NCBI GenBank assembly: GCA_031835245.1
Contig: JAVKOQ010000008.1
Span: forward strand, 62,001 to 126,000
Direction of reading: 5' to 3'
From: Balamuthia mandrillaris
Taxonomy: Eukaryota > Discosea > Longamoebia > Balamuthiidae
Length of the DNA: 64,000 bases
Part shown: piece by piece, positions 1 to 16,644 of the stretch
Numbering within the stretch: position 1 is the stretch's first letter
How the letters are laid out: the number at the start of each line of letters is the position of its first letter
Notes under the pieces: generated by a model
The model's input: the letters and a program-made list of their open reading frames with translations, nothing else
Database searches by the model: none
What the model was told of the DNA's origin: nothing
Program-made: the position numbers and the translations under genes

Positions 1-529
1 AAGCTTTTTTGGGTCTGTAACGTGCGAGGTGTCGTCGAAGCGGACTTGGAGAGGATCGTCTCGTTCTCGTTTTCCTCGTAGCTTGCGGAGAGTGGGGAGT
101 TTTTGCGAGAGTGCGACTGGTGACGTTTGCGTCGTGAAGAAGAAGAGGAGGACTTCACTGGCGAACTGTCCAAATGAATAGTTGCTGCTCTTCCCTTTTT
201 GCTCTTTTTCTTTCCTGTTACACAAAAATAAGTAAAGTAAATCATTTGCTTTGAGGCAAGGAAAAAAGATCAAGAGAGATGAACGAACCGTTTTGCTCTT
301 CTTTTTTCCTACTTTTTTTCTTCTTTTTACGGTCTTCTTCTTGTTGTTGCAGTGGAAGCGTTAGGGGAGGAGGCATCAAATTGAGGCGCAGCAAGGATGG
401 ACTAATGCCAGTATGAGCTTCCCTCTCTCCTCCTCCTCCAACTTTACCGCCCCCAATCGTGTTTGACGTGTCGGCCTCATCAGGGTTCGAGGAACCAGAA
501 GCACGCAAAGGCGGCGTTATGCTGCTCAT
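1..529 (-). CDS. Ser/Arg-rich hypothetical protein, 5' part only
   Basis: This is the N-terminal part of a minus-strand gene that runs off the left edge. Exon 1 is 529-289 and starts MSSITPPLRASGSS. The donor is G|GTTCGT and the acceptor is TGTAACAG| at 215. Exon 2 runs from 214 to 1 and stays open to the end. The phase is consistent (241 nt, then a 2-nt carry). Exon 1 is rich in Gly, Pro, Glu and Lys with a poly-Lys stretch. Exon 2 is rich in Ser, Arg and acidic residues (KSSSSSSRRKRHQSHSRKN), like disordered nuclear or RS-type regions. No domain is recognised. The function cannot be assigned without the rest of the gene. Confidence 0.5.
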
Positions 530-894
530 TATTTTTTTTTTAATTTTGTGTTCGTCTCTTCTTCTTCTTCTTCCTCTTCTTCTTCGGCTACTTCTTCCGC
601 CCCCTTGTGCCTCGTCTTCTCCTGCTACTCTTTTTTTTTTAATGCTACTTCTTTTGGCAAACAGTATTTTGCTGTGTCTTTCTTGTCTCAGTCGGCAGAA
701 AACCCTTTTTTTGTTTTTCCCGCCTTTTTTGCTTACTTGAAATTAATTAACAAACTCCCGATAATTTTACGTTATGATTATCAAGAAAATTTGAAATTAT
801 TTTCATAAATTTGAAATTAGTTTTTCAAATGAAAATTTTTTCATAAAATCGGAAATATTCCAACAGAAGAATAAATTAAGAAAAAACAATAAAA
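530..894. other. Intergenic, pyrimidine- and AT-rich
   Basis: The first part is CTT/TTC-rich low-complexity sequence that gives only spurious poly-Ser/Leu frames. From about 735 it is AT-rich with short T and A runs. I see no gene here. It lies between the 5' end of the left-edge gene (-) and the broken PPR copy (+). Confidence 0.6.
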
Positions 895-1866
895 GAAAAG
901 ATGTGACGCGACGTGGAGGAAGGGTGGTGGGTAGAGCCCTGCGGAGGAGACCCTTCCCCCTCCCTTCTTCCCTGCGCTTTTCCATGTGCTATCTCCCTGT
1001 ACCTCCTGTCCTCCAAACGGTGCAAGCAGGAGAGGAACCTCCAGGCCAGCCAGAGGGTGCACGCCCACCTCCTCCACCTCTCTTCTTCTGACCGGAAGGT
1101 GTTTTCCCGCATGGCGGCCTCTCTGATCAGCGTGTATGGGGGCATGTGGTCGGTTGGACCTGCCGTGCCGTCTTCGAGCAGCAAGAGTCAAATTGGAGGC
1201 AAGGAGGAGAAAGGCGGAACGGCGATATGGAATGCCATGATGCAAGCGTGCACACAATGTGGGGATGGGCAGGAGGCCTTGCAGCTGTTCCAACAGATGC
1301 AGGAGGCAGGCATGGCAACGGACGCCTTCACCTTCGCTACGGTGCTGAAGACCTGTGGGATGAGGAAGGACATGGCGATGGGGAAGTCCACCACCATGAT
1401 TGCCGTGCATGGGCTGCATGGACAAGGCAAAGCAGACTGGCCGCACTACAAGAGATGGAAGAACACGGCGTGGAGCCAAATGCCATCACCTTCATCAACG
1501 TGCTGAACGCGTGCAGCCATGCAGGGCTGGTGGAGGAAGGCTTGGCCTGCTTTGCTGCCATGAGAGAGAGAAGCACAACATCCAGCCCACCACGGAGCAT
1601 TTCACTTGCATGGGGGACCTGTTGGGGCGGGCAACATCTTCGGCAGCGGCAGGGCGATGGGAAGAGGTGGAGAAGGAGCGGAAGGTGAGGGGAGACGCAC
1701 AGCTTCGTGGTGAAGGACCGCAGCCACCCTCGCAGTACAGAGATCTTCCACCACCGGGACCAGCTGATCCAACAGATGAAGGCAGCGAGAGATCCTGGTG
1801 AGGGATGCCAACCGCTTCCATCACTTCTCTCCTGATGGGCGCTGCGCTTGTGGGGATTATTGGTGA
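895..1866 (+). pseudogene. Broken PPR-DYW gene copy
   Basis: This is a truncated, frameshifted relative of the intact DYW-type PPR genes at 22479-24805 and 60586-63463. The start context AAAGATGTG is kept, but the second codon is TGA. Exon-1-like sequence then jumps directly to the KRCKQERNLQASQRVHAHLL segment. One PPR unit follows (WNAMMQACTQCGDG...), then a jump to the last repeats (VHGLHGQGK), partial E-domain sequence, and the terminal GRCACGDYW with its stop at 1864-1866. Several frames are needed to read through. The large internal deletions and frameshifts mean no functional protein. It shows the family has expanded and decayed locally. Confidence 0.9.
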
Positions 1867-1982
1867 GCTTTTTCCTTTGATACTGGGAAGGTATGCGGAC
1901 GAGACAGAGCTCTGATATTTTTCTATCGGACATTTGATTTTTTTAAAAAGAAAAGAAAAAAGAGGAGGAAGAGAAAAGGATT

Positions 1983-2717
1983 TCAGGCGGCGTATTTGCT
2001 GCTCTGTAGTTTCACTCGTCGTTCGTACTCTGGTCTGTTGGTTCTGTTTTTGCGATGAACAAAGCCTGGTTAGTCCTTGAAATCGTGGGAGAAAAAGAAC
2101 AAGACCAAGAACAAGAAGAGAAAAGCTCAGACAAAAGATTTCTGATTTCTTTGGAGTGTAATCATAACACTCTGTTCAGTGCCCAGTGGTTGTCATCATC
2201 AGAAGGAACAAGAGAATTGAGAGAGGAGAGCGCAAGAGAGAGAGAGAGAGAGACAGAGAGAGACAGAAAGAGAAAAAAATAGAGAGGTAAAAAACAAGCA
2301 GAGCGGAAGGATAAACGTACACAAAAAGAGCATAGGCATCTTGTTGAGCAGGGCTGTTTGGGTTTGGATTGTCGAGAAGGTCTTGAATGCCCATCAATAT
2401 CTATCAAAGAAGAAGTTACTTTGCATAAGCAATGAATACAACAACTATTCGTTTCTCTCTTCTTGCTTCTCTGCAAACTTTGTTGGTGCTATTCAATGTG
2501 ATAAGGACAAAAGCGAACCTGTTTAACAGAAATGGAAGGTTTCCAGTCCTCATCCTCGTTGACGATGCTCAGACAGACCGTTCCTGAAGGATATATGTTT
2601 GGATGGAAGAAACCTGCTGGAAACCGACCTAATAATTTTTTTATCATACGTTTTGATAAATAAAAGTTCATCAAACTTTAGTAACGGACAACAAGATAAC
2701 GGACAACAAGAGAAGAT

Positions 2718-2750
<33 letters not shown>

Positions 2751-3358
2751 TCAAAGAGCCAGAGAGAAGAAAACCACGCAGAGAGAGAGAGAGAGAGAGT
2801 CAAAGAAGTGACAAAAAGGCAAGTAGAGAGAAGAAGAGGAAGAACAAGAACAAGAAGAGAAGAACAAAGTACATTTGGGAGGCTTGCTGGGATAGTCGTC
2901 AGTAAACTCCATTGTGATAGGGAACATGCCTCCTTCCCAAAGAGTGCCCTTCTTGCCCGGAATACCACAAGTCCAACGCATGAGGTTAAGAGTGCCGTCA
3001 TCGTTGTTTTCGGGTCTGGCAAAGAAACCCTTGTTCGAAGAATGAAGGAAAAAGGAAGAGAAGGCGAGCAAGAATCGAAGAGAAGAGACAGAGAAGAAGA
3101 GGAAAGTAAGAGAAACACTGCAGACAGTTGGGGAAGGGGCAGAGAGAAAAAATAAAGTAGTTACCGGAGGGTGGTCTTTGCGCCACGCCTAAGTCATGGA
3201 CACAACCAAAGTGCAAAAAAAGGAAGGAAGGAGTGGAACATCCAAGAAGAAGGACAAAAATAGAGGAATGAATGGTAAAAATAAACAATGAGTGGAACAA
3301 AAAAATAGATACCTACCTTGCGTTCTTCCATCAATCTGCCTCTTGCTATGCCTGCCAT
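1983..3358 (-). CDS. UBC9: SUMO-conjugating enzyme UBC9
   Basis: E2 enzyme that accepts SUMO from the E1 and transfers it to lysines on target proteins, acting mostly in the nucleus. Six exons: 3358-3317, 3188-3165, 3029-2873, 2628-2519, 2400-2321 and 2043-1983. All are in phase and encode 157 residues; the human enzyme has 158. The N-terminus [19 protein letters not shown] is typical. The catalytic core reads [17 protein letters not shown], with the active-site Cys at residue 93, the same number as in human. The C-terminal [12 protein letters not shown] is also diagnostic. Introns are short; those near 2240 and 2720-2800 carry GA repeats on the plus strand (CT on the coding strand). The 3' end lies about 120 bp from the PPR pseudogene. 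Confidence 0.95.
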
Positions 3359-3700
3359 TTTTCTTGCTGCTACGTCGTTTTGGTTTTCAACAAACTTTAA
3401 TTTTTTCCCAACAAAAAAAAAAGCGGCAAAATAACAAATCACCCCTCAAGCTATCATTTCTCCGAATTTTTTCGAAGAAATATGTATCGGACTCGGTCAC
3501 GACCAAATTATGTCTCGTTTTGGCCATCATGGAAACTGGCATCAAGGTTACCTCCAATTCCAGGATGCATATATCTCCGAAAAAGATGAATTACTCCATT
3601 TTGTTCTATTTTTTTTTTTTTTGTTTGGAACAAAAAGAAAGCTTCTCTTCCCGTTACCGCAAGCTCACGGCACGGTCCCACACCATTCCCATTCTCTGGA

Positions 3701-9320
<5,620 letters not shown>

Positions 9321-9377
9321 ACATTCTTTTAGAAAAACTGACTCAAGTTTCTTTGTAATTCACATCACCTACCGTTT

Positions 9378-11842
9378 TCACTTTCTTCTGCTCGCTCTGA
9401 GCTGCTGTGGATGAGGACTTTTCTCTTCCTTCAAAGAAGGAACGTAAATGGAAGTTAGCGGCACGCTCTCCCCTTTTTGCAGCCACGTAGCTAGCTTGTT
9501 GTCGGCGCTCTTCAGGTGTTGCACCAAACCGTACAATCTCTTCTGCTCGCTCGACTTGTGATGGTCGATGAACGCCCTCAGCTCGTTGATGCGAACCTGA
9601 ACGTTGTTCTTGGCCGACACCCTGGTTTCCGCATAGCCGCTCAGCTCCTCCCTCTTCTGGTCGTCCTGTTGCAGGAGGACTTTAATGGATTTTATGTCCT
9701 CGCAGAGGGCGCGGTTGGAGGGGACGCAGGCCTCTTTATCCCGCGCGATGAGAACGAGCTTGTCGCGGAAGAGCCGCAGTCGTTTCTCCAGCTGGCTCTT
9801 GCTTTCGACCTGTTTGCCGTAGGCGTTGCAAGCCGAGACGAACCTGTTCTTCTCTTTCTTCAGTACACCTCTTTTGTTTGCAGTTTTGGATTGTGAGTAA
9901 TATGGAATCGAAGAAGAAGAAGCTGCAAGGAGGAAAGTAAGAAAAAGCACAACAGAAGAAAAGAGGTACCGAAAGTCACGAAGAGTTTGAACAGCTTGCA
10001 ATATCTCTTCAGCAGGTTTTTGGGAGCTGTACCCGGCACATATGTCTTCAACGGCAGACGCCACGTGAGAGGTTAGCTCGCCTACAGCGTCCACGAAGTT
10101 TTGGTTCTCCTCGTGCTGCTGCTCGAAGCTCCCAAAGATATGCACTAACGATGCTCCATCTCGCCAGTACAGTTCTCTTATCAGCTTTTCAATGTCCAAT
10201 TGCAGCTTCACCACCTGTATCGAATGAAACGCAGGTTAAATGAAGAAAGCAGAAGAAGAATAACAAAAAAAAAATACCAGAGGGATGGTAGCGTGCGTGT
10301 TATTGGATTTGGTAGAATCTCTCTTTGTTGCCATCAAAGCAGGTTCAATCCGTTTCTCGTTCTTGGCTTCCTCCTCCTCCAAAGCGACCTCCAACCGAAT
10401 TCTCTCCAACATTTCGCTTCTCAACTCCTGCGTGACTTCCTCCATCTTCTCCCGTAATTCTGCATTTTGTTTGGATTGCAGCTCGAGCTCCAGTTGTAGC
10501 TCCTTGAGACGTTGAACTTGCGGTTGGTGAGAAGCTAACGAAACGCTCTTGGTAGCTTTCTGCTCTTTCAGAGCGAGAAGAAGTTGGTCCAACTTTTGCT
10601 CGGCGGAGCGTTCGTCTCTCCTTCGAATGGCTTTTAGGGTTTGTGGTTCCAAGTCTAACTCCAGTTCTAAGATAAGTTGCTCTATCTTGCTCTCCAAACG
10701 CTGTTTATCCTCATCTGCGCTAAGTTCTATCTCGAGGGCTAAACCCTCCTCTGCCCCTTTGCTCTTCCCTTTGCTGTTGGTCTTCATTGCCGCCAATTGT
10801 TCTTCTAAACGACGCCTTATCTCTCTTTCCTCCATGTACTTCCGTTTCCAGTAAGCAGCGTCCTTGTCCTCGCCATTGTTTTCGCTCGCTTGCTGTGAAT
10901 CCTTTCTCTTTACTCTGCCGGACGGGTTTCGTTGGAACGTCGTTTGGGTTTTGTTTCGCTGAAGTGCTATCGCGCGAAAGACAGCGAGATAAGTCAATAA
11001 GCACTGCTCCTCCGTTTTGTTGACGCCAATAACATCTTCTGGCTCTATTATAGGCGGCACTCCTAACTCTTTCTCCGCAATGTTTAGAGCACGTTCGATC
11101 ATTCTATCCGGTCGTTCCTTCACCAACAGAAGAAAAGAAGCCAGAAGAAGCACAGGAAAAACAAAAGAATAAACTTTAACCCATGTTTTCAACAGGTAAA
11201 AAGAAGAAGCATGATAGGTACCCGAACAAGTTCGTCAATGTTGAATGCATCAGAACAAGCCGAATGAACGAGACAGGCCAACACTTTGCCATCTCTAAAG
11301 CTGTCAGGGAAGTAGAGTTGGATGGAGTTGCGTGCGATAAAGCGCGGCTCGTACGACGCTACACGAGAAGATACCCACTCCAGGATCTCGTTGTTGTGTC
11401 CTTGACGGCTTGTTGTTTGCTTGTTGCGTGAAGAAACAGAGGAAGAACCGTTGGTTGGCTGTTGTTGGGAGGCATTGCCGAGTTCATACTTGGTGATGAC
11501 CGTCCAGAGAAGTCCAAGAAGAGAGCCGACTCGACCTTTGGTGACGTCTTCAGCGCTGGCCGTGACGGTGAGCCCCTGCTGACGAAGCTTCTTGAGAGCA
11601 ACGTTCACGTTGTTGATGCGCTGGATCTCGAGGGTCGGTCTGGTGATGTATTCCTCGGGAGGGATGGCGCGTCCGGTCACCACCTCCACCAGTGCGATGA
11701 GCAGCAGACCGTCCTTCATGTCCTCCACCAAGTTACGTATATGAAGCCCGCGTCCTTGCAGATGAAAGTTTGCCCATCCCATAAAAGCCTGTTACCGTTG
11801 TTTGTTAGTTCTTACTTTTTTTTTTGAAGGGAGAGACGGGGA

Positions 11843-11886
<44 letters not shown>

Positions 11887-11990
11887 GAGTAGGAGGGAGA
11901 GTAGGGGGGAGAGAGACAACAGAAGTCTACCTTGGCTTGTCTCTCTGCTTGCGCTCCTTGTTGCGCCTTGATGATGAGAGTATTGGCCAT
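9378..11990 (-). CDS. Tandem CH-domain, coiled-coil actin-binding protein
   Basis: Probably an actin-binding or bundling protein of the cell cortex. Five exons: 11990-11931, 11788-11222, 11117-10278, 10214-9970 and 9870-9378, giving 734 residues in phase. The last intron acceptor is the least certain. CH1 begins with the actin-site-like QAKAFMGWANFHL and continues NLVEDMKDGLLLIALVEV. CH2 contains DSFRDGKVLACLVH and PDRMIERALNIAEKELG, as in alpha-actinin and cortexillin. From about residue 210 the protein is charged and heptad-like (LEEQLAAM, LEQLILELELD, LREKMEEVTQELRSEM), a long coiled coil probably used for dimerisation. No EF hand or spectrin repeat is obvious, so cortexillin-like is a better description than alpha-actinin. 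It converges on PARP with 57 bp between stop codons. Intron 1 contains a GA repeat (CT on the coding strand). Confidence 0.85.
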
Positions 11991-13302
11991 CCTTCCTCCT
12001 GCTCAAAGAAGAGCAGCTTTTATTTTGCGGCGAAAAAACAGAGGGCCAAAGGCGGCACGCATACGTACATGCAACCAAGGTTGGTTCAGCTATTTGCCCG
12101 AAACGACACCTTTTGAGGGGTCAACATTGCCGGTTCGAGCGGACGTCGACGAGCGTCCGTCCTGTTGGATTGTGGCAGAGGCTTCATATCTAGACCTTTT
12201 CTTCAGGTTTGGCTCGTTTCGCTGTCCTTGTTTCTGTCTCTTTTGGTGTTTCTCGTTTTCTTTTGCTTCCGCCGGTTGCAGTTTCTGCTCTGCTTCCTTT
12301 TGCTCTGGCTTGGAGAGAGAGAAGTCGTGGCGGGGCTCAAACCCAAGCGCAAACCACGAATGAAGAAGCGGCAGTCCAATTGGAGGAACTGAGGATGGGC
12401 AGCGCATGCATTCTAGTCTCATCTCTGCTGTGACGGGAGGTCCAGGGTTGTGAGGGAGGCGCAGGGTGCAGAGTGAAGAGGAAGGCAAGCTGCTTGGTTG
12501 GCGTTGCTCTTTGCGCTCTTAACTTCAGCACGGCGCGCTGGTGATGGAGGAATAAAGGGTCAGCACCATCTTGTCCGTGACCCAGTAATTCTCTCTCCTA
12601 ACAAATAAAGACCTCCTTCCAACAACGTCAAACCAATACAACCAATATGTTGTTGTGTATTTTTTTCTCTCTCTCAAGATGGCCCACGAACTCTCTCTCT
12701 CCCTTCCCTGACACACAACAACGACCGAAACACCTGCGCGGCCACTCTATCTCTGCCTCCGCTTTTCTCTCCTTTTTTTCCTTATCTCCTTCCCCCTCAA
12801 ATGAATTGCCTTCCAAATGGGGCCGCCCTTTCGGTTGGATTTCCGCTGCCAAACGGCAGGTTTGTTGGCGGAGAATATGCGGGTAACGGGGAGAATCCAC
12901 GGGGAAACGGCTGGAGCTCGGCCAGAAATGGATGCCGCTTTTCCTGGCTTTTTCCATCTATGGGAGCGGCCGCCATGGCTTTGGACGGGCTCCCTTAGCT
13001 CCGCCTGCCTCCCTGCCCACACACAGGGTTGACAGGAATGACGGGGAGAAGGAAAGATAACGAATGGAGCTATATTGCGGGGTGACACGCCTGGCAGGTG
13101 GGTCACCTGTAACGCTTTAACTCCTTTTTTGTGGGCTTTTCTCCTGGGGATTTCCCGCCGCTTGCTCGCCGTTTTTCTCCCGCTTAAACATATAGGGGAC
13201 AAAGGGGGGGGAGCAGAGGAGAGGAGCGGAGACAAGCGCACGCACGCATTCACCACCAACGGACAAGAGGGGTCGAATAACAAGGAGCACATCCGCGGAG
13301 GG
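11991..13302. other. Intergenic region upstream of the CH protein and RWP-RK gene
   Basis: This is a divergent intergenic stretch. The minus strand has a Lys/Glu/Gln-rich open frame at about 12490-12090 with no recognisable domain. It could be a 5' exon or chance; I do not call it a gene. The 12640-13000 part is moderately GC-rich with short mirrored motifs. No tRNA-like fold was found. Confidence 0.4.
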
Positions 13303-13311
13303 CTATAAAAA
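13303..13311 (+). promoter_or_regulatory. TATA box of the RWP-RK gene
   Basis: The sequence CTATAAAAA lies at 13303-13311, about 240 bp before the ATG. Transcription would start near 13335-13340, giving a 5' leader of about 215 nt that is rich in CAA and ACA. Assigned by sequence and position only. Confidence 0.6.
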
Positions 13312-13552
13312 GGAAGATAGAAAAAAAATCTCAACGGATTTTATTCTTCCATTCGAAACCAAAAACACCAACGTTAACAACTAACACCACAAACAACCCA
13401 AAAAACAATAAGCTTTGGGCTTCTTCTCCTCCTTTGCTGCTTCACTCCTACTACAACTACCACACAACACCAGGAGGGGAGAAAAACAGTTCAAAAATAA
13501 ACAGAATCGTTGGTGCATTCAAACACGTTACCAGGCAAGCAAGAAGAGAAGA

Positions 13553-14248
13553 ATGATGCAGCTGCTGAACAGCGAGGATATGGTGGGCAACATGGACTGC
13601 AGCCAGAGTGGCTCTTCCAACAAGGTCATTGCCCCGCACTTTGAGAAGGAGGAGCAGCATCGGTTCGTGGAGTCGCTGCACCTCCCCTGGGTGGACCAGC
13701 ACCCGCACCAACATCAACAACACAGACCCGAGGAGACCGGCTCCTTCGTCACGGAGAGCAACCGAGTGCCTTCGTCTGAGGGCTACGCCTGCCATTCGCC
13801 TTCCTCCGCCCCGGGCTACTCAACCTCCTACGAGGCCTTCTCCTCCGCCAACGGCTCACAACCTGCTACTCTCAACACAAACGGCGCTCCGTCTTCTCCT
13901 TCTTCTTCCTCCTCCTCCGGTTCTCTCTCCATTGTGCCCACAACAAGGAAGCAACAAGCCCCCGACGGCAAGACCTACGTGGACATTACTCCCTACATGA
14001 CCATGCCACAGGCCCAAGCCGCCAAAACGCTGGGCATCCCCTCCTCCACCCTGAGCAAGCGGTGGAGAGAGGCAGCGCGAGCGCGCAAGTGGCCCTGGCG
14101 GATAGTGGCCAAGCTGGACAAGGAGATCACCACCCTCCTCTACAACGTGCCCCCTGGAAGCAAGGTCCCCCCAGAGGTGGAGGAGCGGTTGGCCTACCTC
14201 ATGCGCCAACGGGAGAAGAAGCTGGAGCCGGTCATCATCCGAATCTGA
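13553..14248 (+). CDS. RWP-RK domain transcription factor
   Basis: Putative DNA-binding regulator of the RWP-RK family, known from plants (NIN/NLP, RKD) and also found in amoebae. The ATG at 13553 starts MMQLLNSEDMVGN; the frame is open further upstream but has no earlier ATG. Single exon, 231 residues. The first 130 residues are Ser-, His- and Pro-rich and look disordered. The domain, about residues 140-190, reads ITPYMTMPQAQAAKTLGIP, then a recognition helix STLSKRWREAARARKWPWR. KWPWR stands in place of the plant signature RWPYRK. A helical tail follows (PPEVEERLAYLMRQREKK). It has a TATA box at 13303. Targets are unknown. Confidence 0.85.
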   Translation: MMQLLNSEDMVGNMDCSQSGSSNKVIAPHFEKEEQHRFVESLHLPWVDQHPHQHQQHRPEETGSFVTESNRVPSSEGYACHSPSSAPGYSTSYEAFSSANGSQPATLNTNGAPSSPSSSSSSGSLSIVPTTRKQQAPDGKTYVDITPYMTMPQAQAAKTLGIPSSTLSKRWREAARARKWPWRIVAKLDKEITTLLYNVPPGSKVPPEVEERLAYLMRQREKKLEPVIIRI

Positions 14249-14792
14249 AGCAACACCAGTAGAGAGAGAGAGAGAGAGACTTCCCCACTTGCCCGCCCGC
14301 CTTTTTTTGTTTGTTCTGTACCTTTTGCACCTTTTTTTTTTGTTTATGTATGTCTTATGTTGTTGTTGTTTTTGTTGGTTAGTGGTGAGCAAAAGGAGGA
14401 GGAGGATTCTTCCACTAATTTTTTCACCACGACCGCTTAGGCTTGTTTTTTTTTTTGTCTTAAACTTTAGTACCAACTTACTTACACCGGTTTTGTAAAG
14501 AACCCCCAAAAAAAAAAAGGCGGAAAAAAAAAACAAAATACTAGAGTGGTATTTTGTTTGTAACAGTGCTCTTTTTTTAAACACCCTATTTTTTTAAAAA
14601 AATAAACGATGGAATATAAATGTCAGCTGCTGGTTCTTGCCTCTCGGTTGGAGTGGGAGAGAGTGAGAGGAAAGGGAGAGAAGGAGAAAGGAGAAAGGAG
14701 AAGCAGGAGGAGAAGGAGGAGAGGAGAGAGAGAGAACCGCGGAGAGAAAAGAGAACAGGGAGAAACAACGGTACCTTGCAAGCACAAGAAAC
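14249..14792. other. Convergent 3' regions of the RWP-RK and RFX-like genes
   Basis: A short GA run follows the RWP-RK stop, then T-rich and A-rich stretches consistent with two facing 3' untranslated regions. GA-rich sequence at 14650-14760 lies on the plus strand. No gene is seen. Confidence 0.6.
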
Positions 14793-16376
14793 CTACTGGA
14801 GGTGCTCCTCAAAGCTCTGATAGGTGACGCCGTTGTTGTTGCTGCCGTCACGGCTGTGGAGAGAAAGGGAATCAAAGGTAGGAGGATCATCCAGCTTGTG
14901 TTGACCGATGATGAAGGACCGCGAGGAGGAAGAAGAAACCTCATGAGGAGGACTGGCCATGTGATGGTAGAGGTAAGAACCGTTTGTGAGCGGAACGCCG
15001 CCATCTCCAGCGGAAGAACGGGTGGCCGCAGAAGAAAGGTTGTTGGAATGTATTGTGATGAGGGAGGATGAGGGAGACGGTGGGCCTTGGAAAGTGCCGC
15101 CGGGTTGAACGGGAGGAGGTTGAGAAGACCTCCTGGGTGTGCGGACAATAGGAAGATCCGGATGGGAGTGAGCTCGAATGGGATGAGCGGGAGCGGAGAT
15201 TGCCCGTCGCCTGGCAAAGTGGTCAGACATGACAGAGTGGTGCTGTTGCTGTTGCTGTTGCTGGTTCTGATGCTGTTGGTTATAGAGGTTGTGGTTGTTG
15301 TTGTGGTTTGAGTGTTCGTAGATACAATGAAGGTCATTGCAGGTGTGTTGCTGTTGCGGTTGCTGATGTTGCTCACCAGAGGAAGCGGTCGGATATGGGT
15401 GAAAGCGAACAAAAGCATAGCTGCTGCTGGGCATTGCATGGAACTGGAAGTTGCTGCCAAAACTGGGCTGAGCTGGAGAGGTGTCTCCGTTGTGATGGTG
15501 GTGATGAGATTCGTAATAGGAGGAAGGGCTGAGGAAAGAAAGGGAGGAGGAAGGGGAGTGGAACGGCGAGGAGGGGGACCCAAAAGGAGGTGTGTGTATG
15601 TGTTGTTGTCCGCCAGGAGAGGAAAGTTCTGAAGCGGGTGGGGAGTTGGTGTAACGTGCCTCAAAGGGCTCCGTCATGGTGAATTCGAGAGGAGAGTTAG
15701 GAGGAGAAGAAGGGTTCGTGGGGGCGCTATGCTGCTGGTGAGCACGGTCAGAAGAAGAAGGAGGAGGATAGTCCTCCTGCATGGCTCCTCCACCGCTGCC
15801 GCTGTAGGCATTGAATGATGACATGTACATGGACTCTATTTGCTGTCGCGACAAGGGCATTACTTGTTGCGGTGGTTGTTGCTGTTGCTGTTGCGGCGGA
15901 TGTTTTCGAGTGGAGGAGGGGGAATGGCCGGCGGAGGAACAGACCAAAGGCGAGGAGGGAGCAGAGGAAGAGTTCGACGGGTCGAAAAGAGAGGAGGAGG
16001 CCGAAGAGAGAAATTGGCCAGGAGAAGGGGAGGAAACAACGTTCAGCGAGGAGATAGGTTTGACTTGGAAGTCTTTGTAGTGGTGAACCAGTTGTTTTCG
16101 GGTGCAGCGGAGGCTTGGAAAGGCCATCCTTACTATTTTGCCAAAAGCGGCCGGCGTTGTCAGTTCCATCTGTTGTTGGCCGCACATTTGCTGATAGAGT
16201 CTGTAGAGGTCGCCTTTGGCCATAGATTTGCCCTCTTTGAGTTCAAAGTGGTCATGCAGCCTGTTTTTATTTTTTTCGTGCAACAAACCGATAGATGTAT
16301 TTAATAAAAAAATGGGTAGCTATAAAACGGAAAAAAAAATAATACACAAAAGAGGACTCGCCAAAGGGAAAGAAGA

Positions 16377-16422
<46 letters not shown>

Positions 16423-16608
16423 GAAACAAAGGTTGAGAGAGAGGACGAACCATCCAATTATTTTGGGTACAGCCTCCTCCTTGCTCACCAGGAAAACGTG
16501 GGAGAACTCCATGCCAGCGGTAGGCCAGGCCTCCTCCCCGAAGGACGAGGAGCGACGGTAGGGCGGGGGTACCGGAGAGCCCAACCGGGAGCCAAAATGC
16601 AAGGCCAT
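14793..16608 (-). CDS. RFX-like winged-helix transcription factor
   Basis: Probable DNA-binding regulator. Two exons, 16608-16451 and 16260-14793, join at GGATG|GTTCG and AAACAG|GCTG to give up to 541 residues. After splicing, the N-terminal part reads GWLHDHFELKEGKSMAKGDL, then LYRLYQQMCGQQQMELTTPA and AFGKIVRMAFPSLRCTRKQL, ending HHYKDFQVKP. This follows the RFX pattern (W-L-x-x-H-F-E, L-Y-x-x-Y, A-S-F-G-K-L-I-R-x-V-F, Y-H-Y-Y-G-I-x-V-K). The rest is Ser-, Pro-, Gln- and His-rich and probably disordered. A TATA-like element at 16634-16644 lies only 26 bp upstream of the first ATG, so the true start may be the Met at 16512 (MEFSHVFLV). The intron carries a GA repeat. No dimerisation domain of animal RFX proteins is visible. 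Confidence 0.75.
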
Positions 16609-16633
16609 TTATTCACGTTCCGAGAGGATTATG

Positions 16634-16644
16634 TATTTATATAT
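16634..16644 (-). promoter_or_regulatory. TATA-like element of the RFX-like gene
   Basis: Minus-strand ATATATAAATA. With usual TATA spacing the transcript would begin close to 16608, at or inside the first possible ATG. That argues for the downstream start at 16512. Confidence 0.45.

Noticed and set aside
12000-13300. tRNA search
   Set aside because: B-box-like pieces near 12130 lack a cloverleaf and an A box; no tRNA is supported anywhere in the window.
14594-15664. 356-codon frame overlapping the RFX-like gene
   Set aside because: Alternative minus frame of the same low-complexity region; the RFX frame carries the domain.
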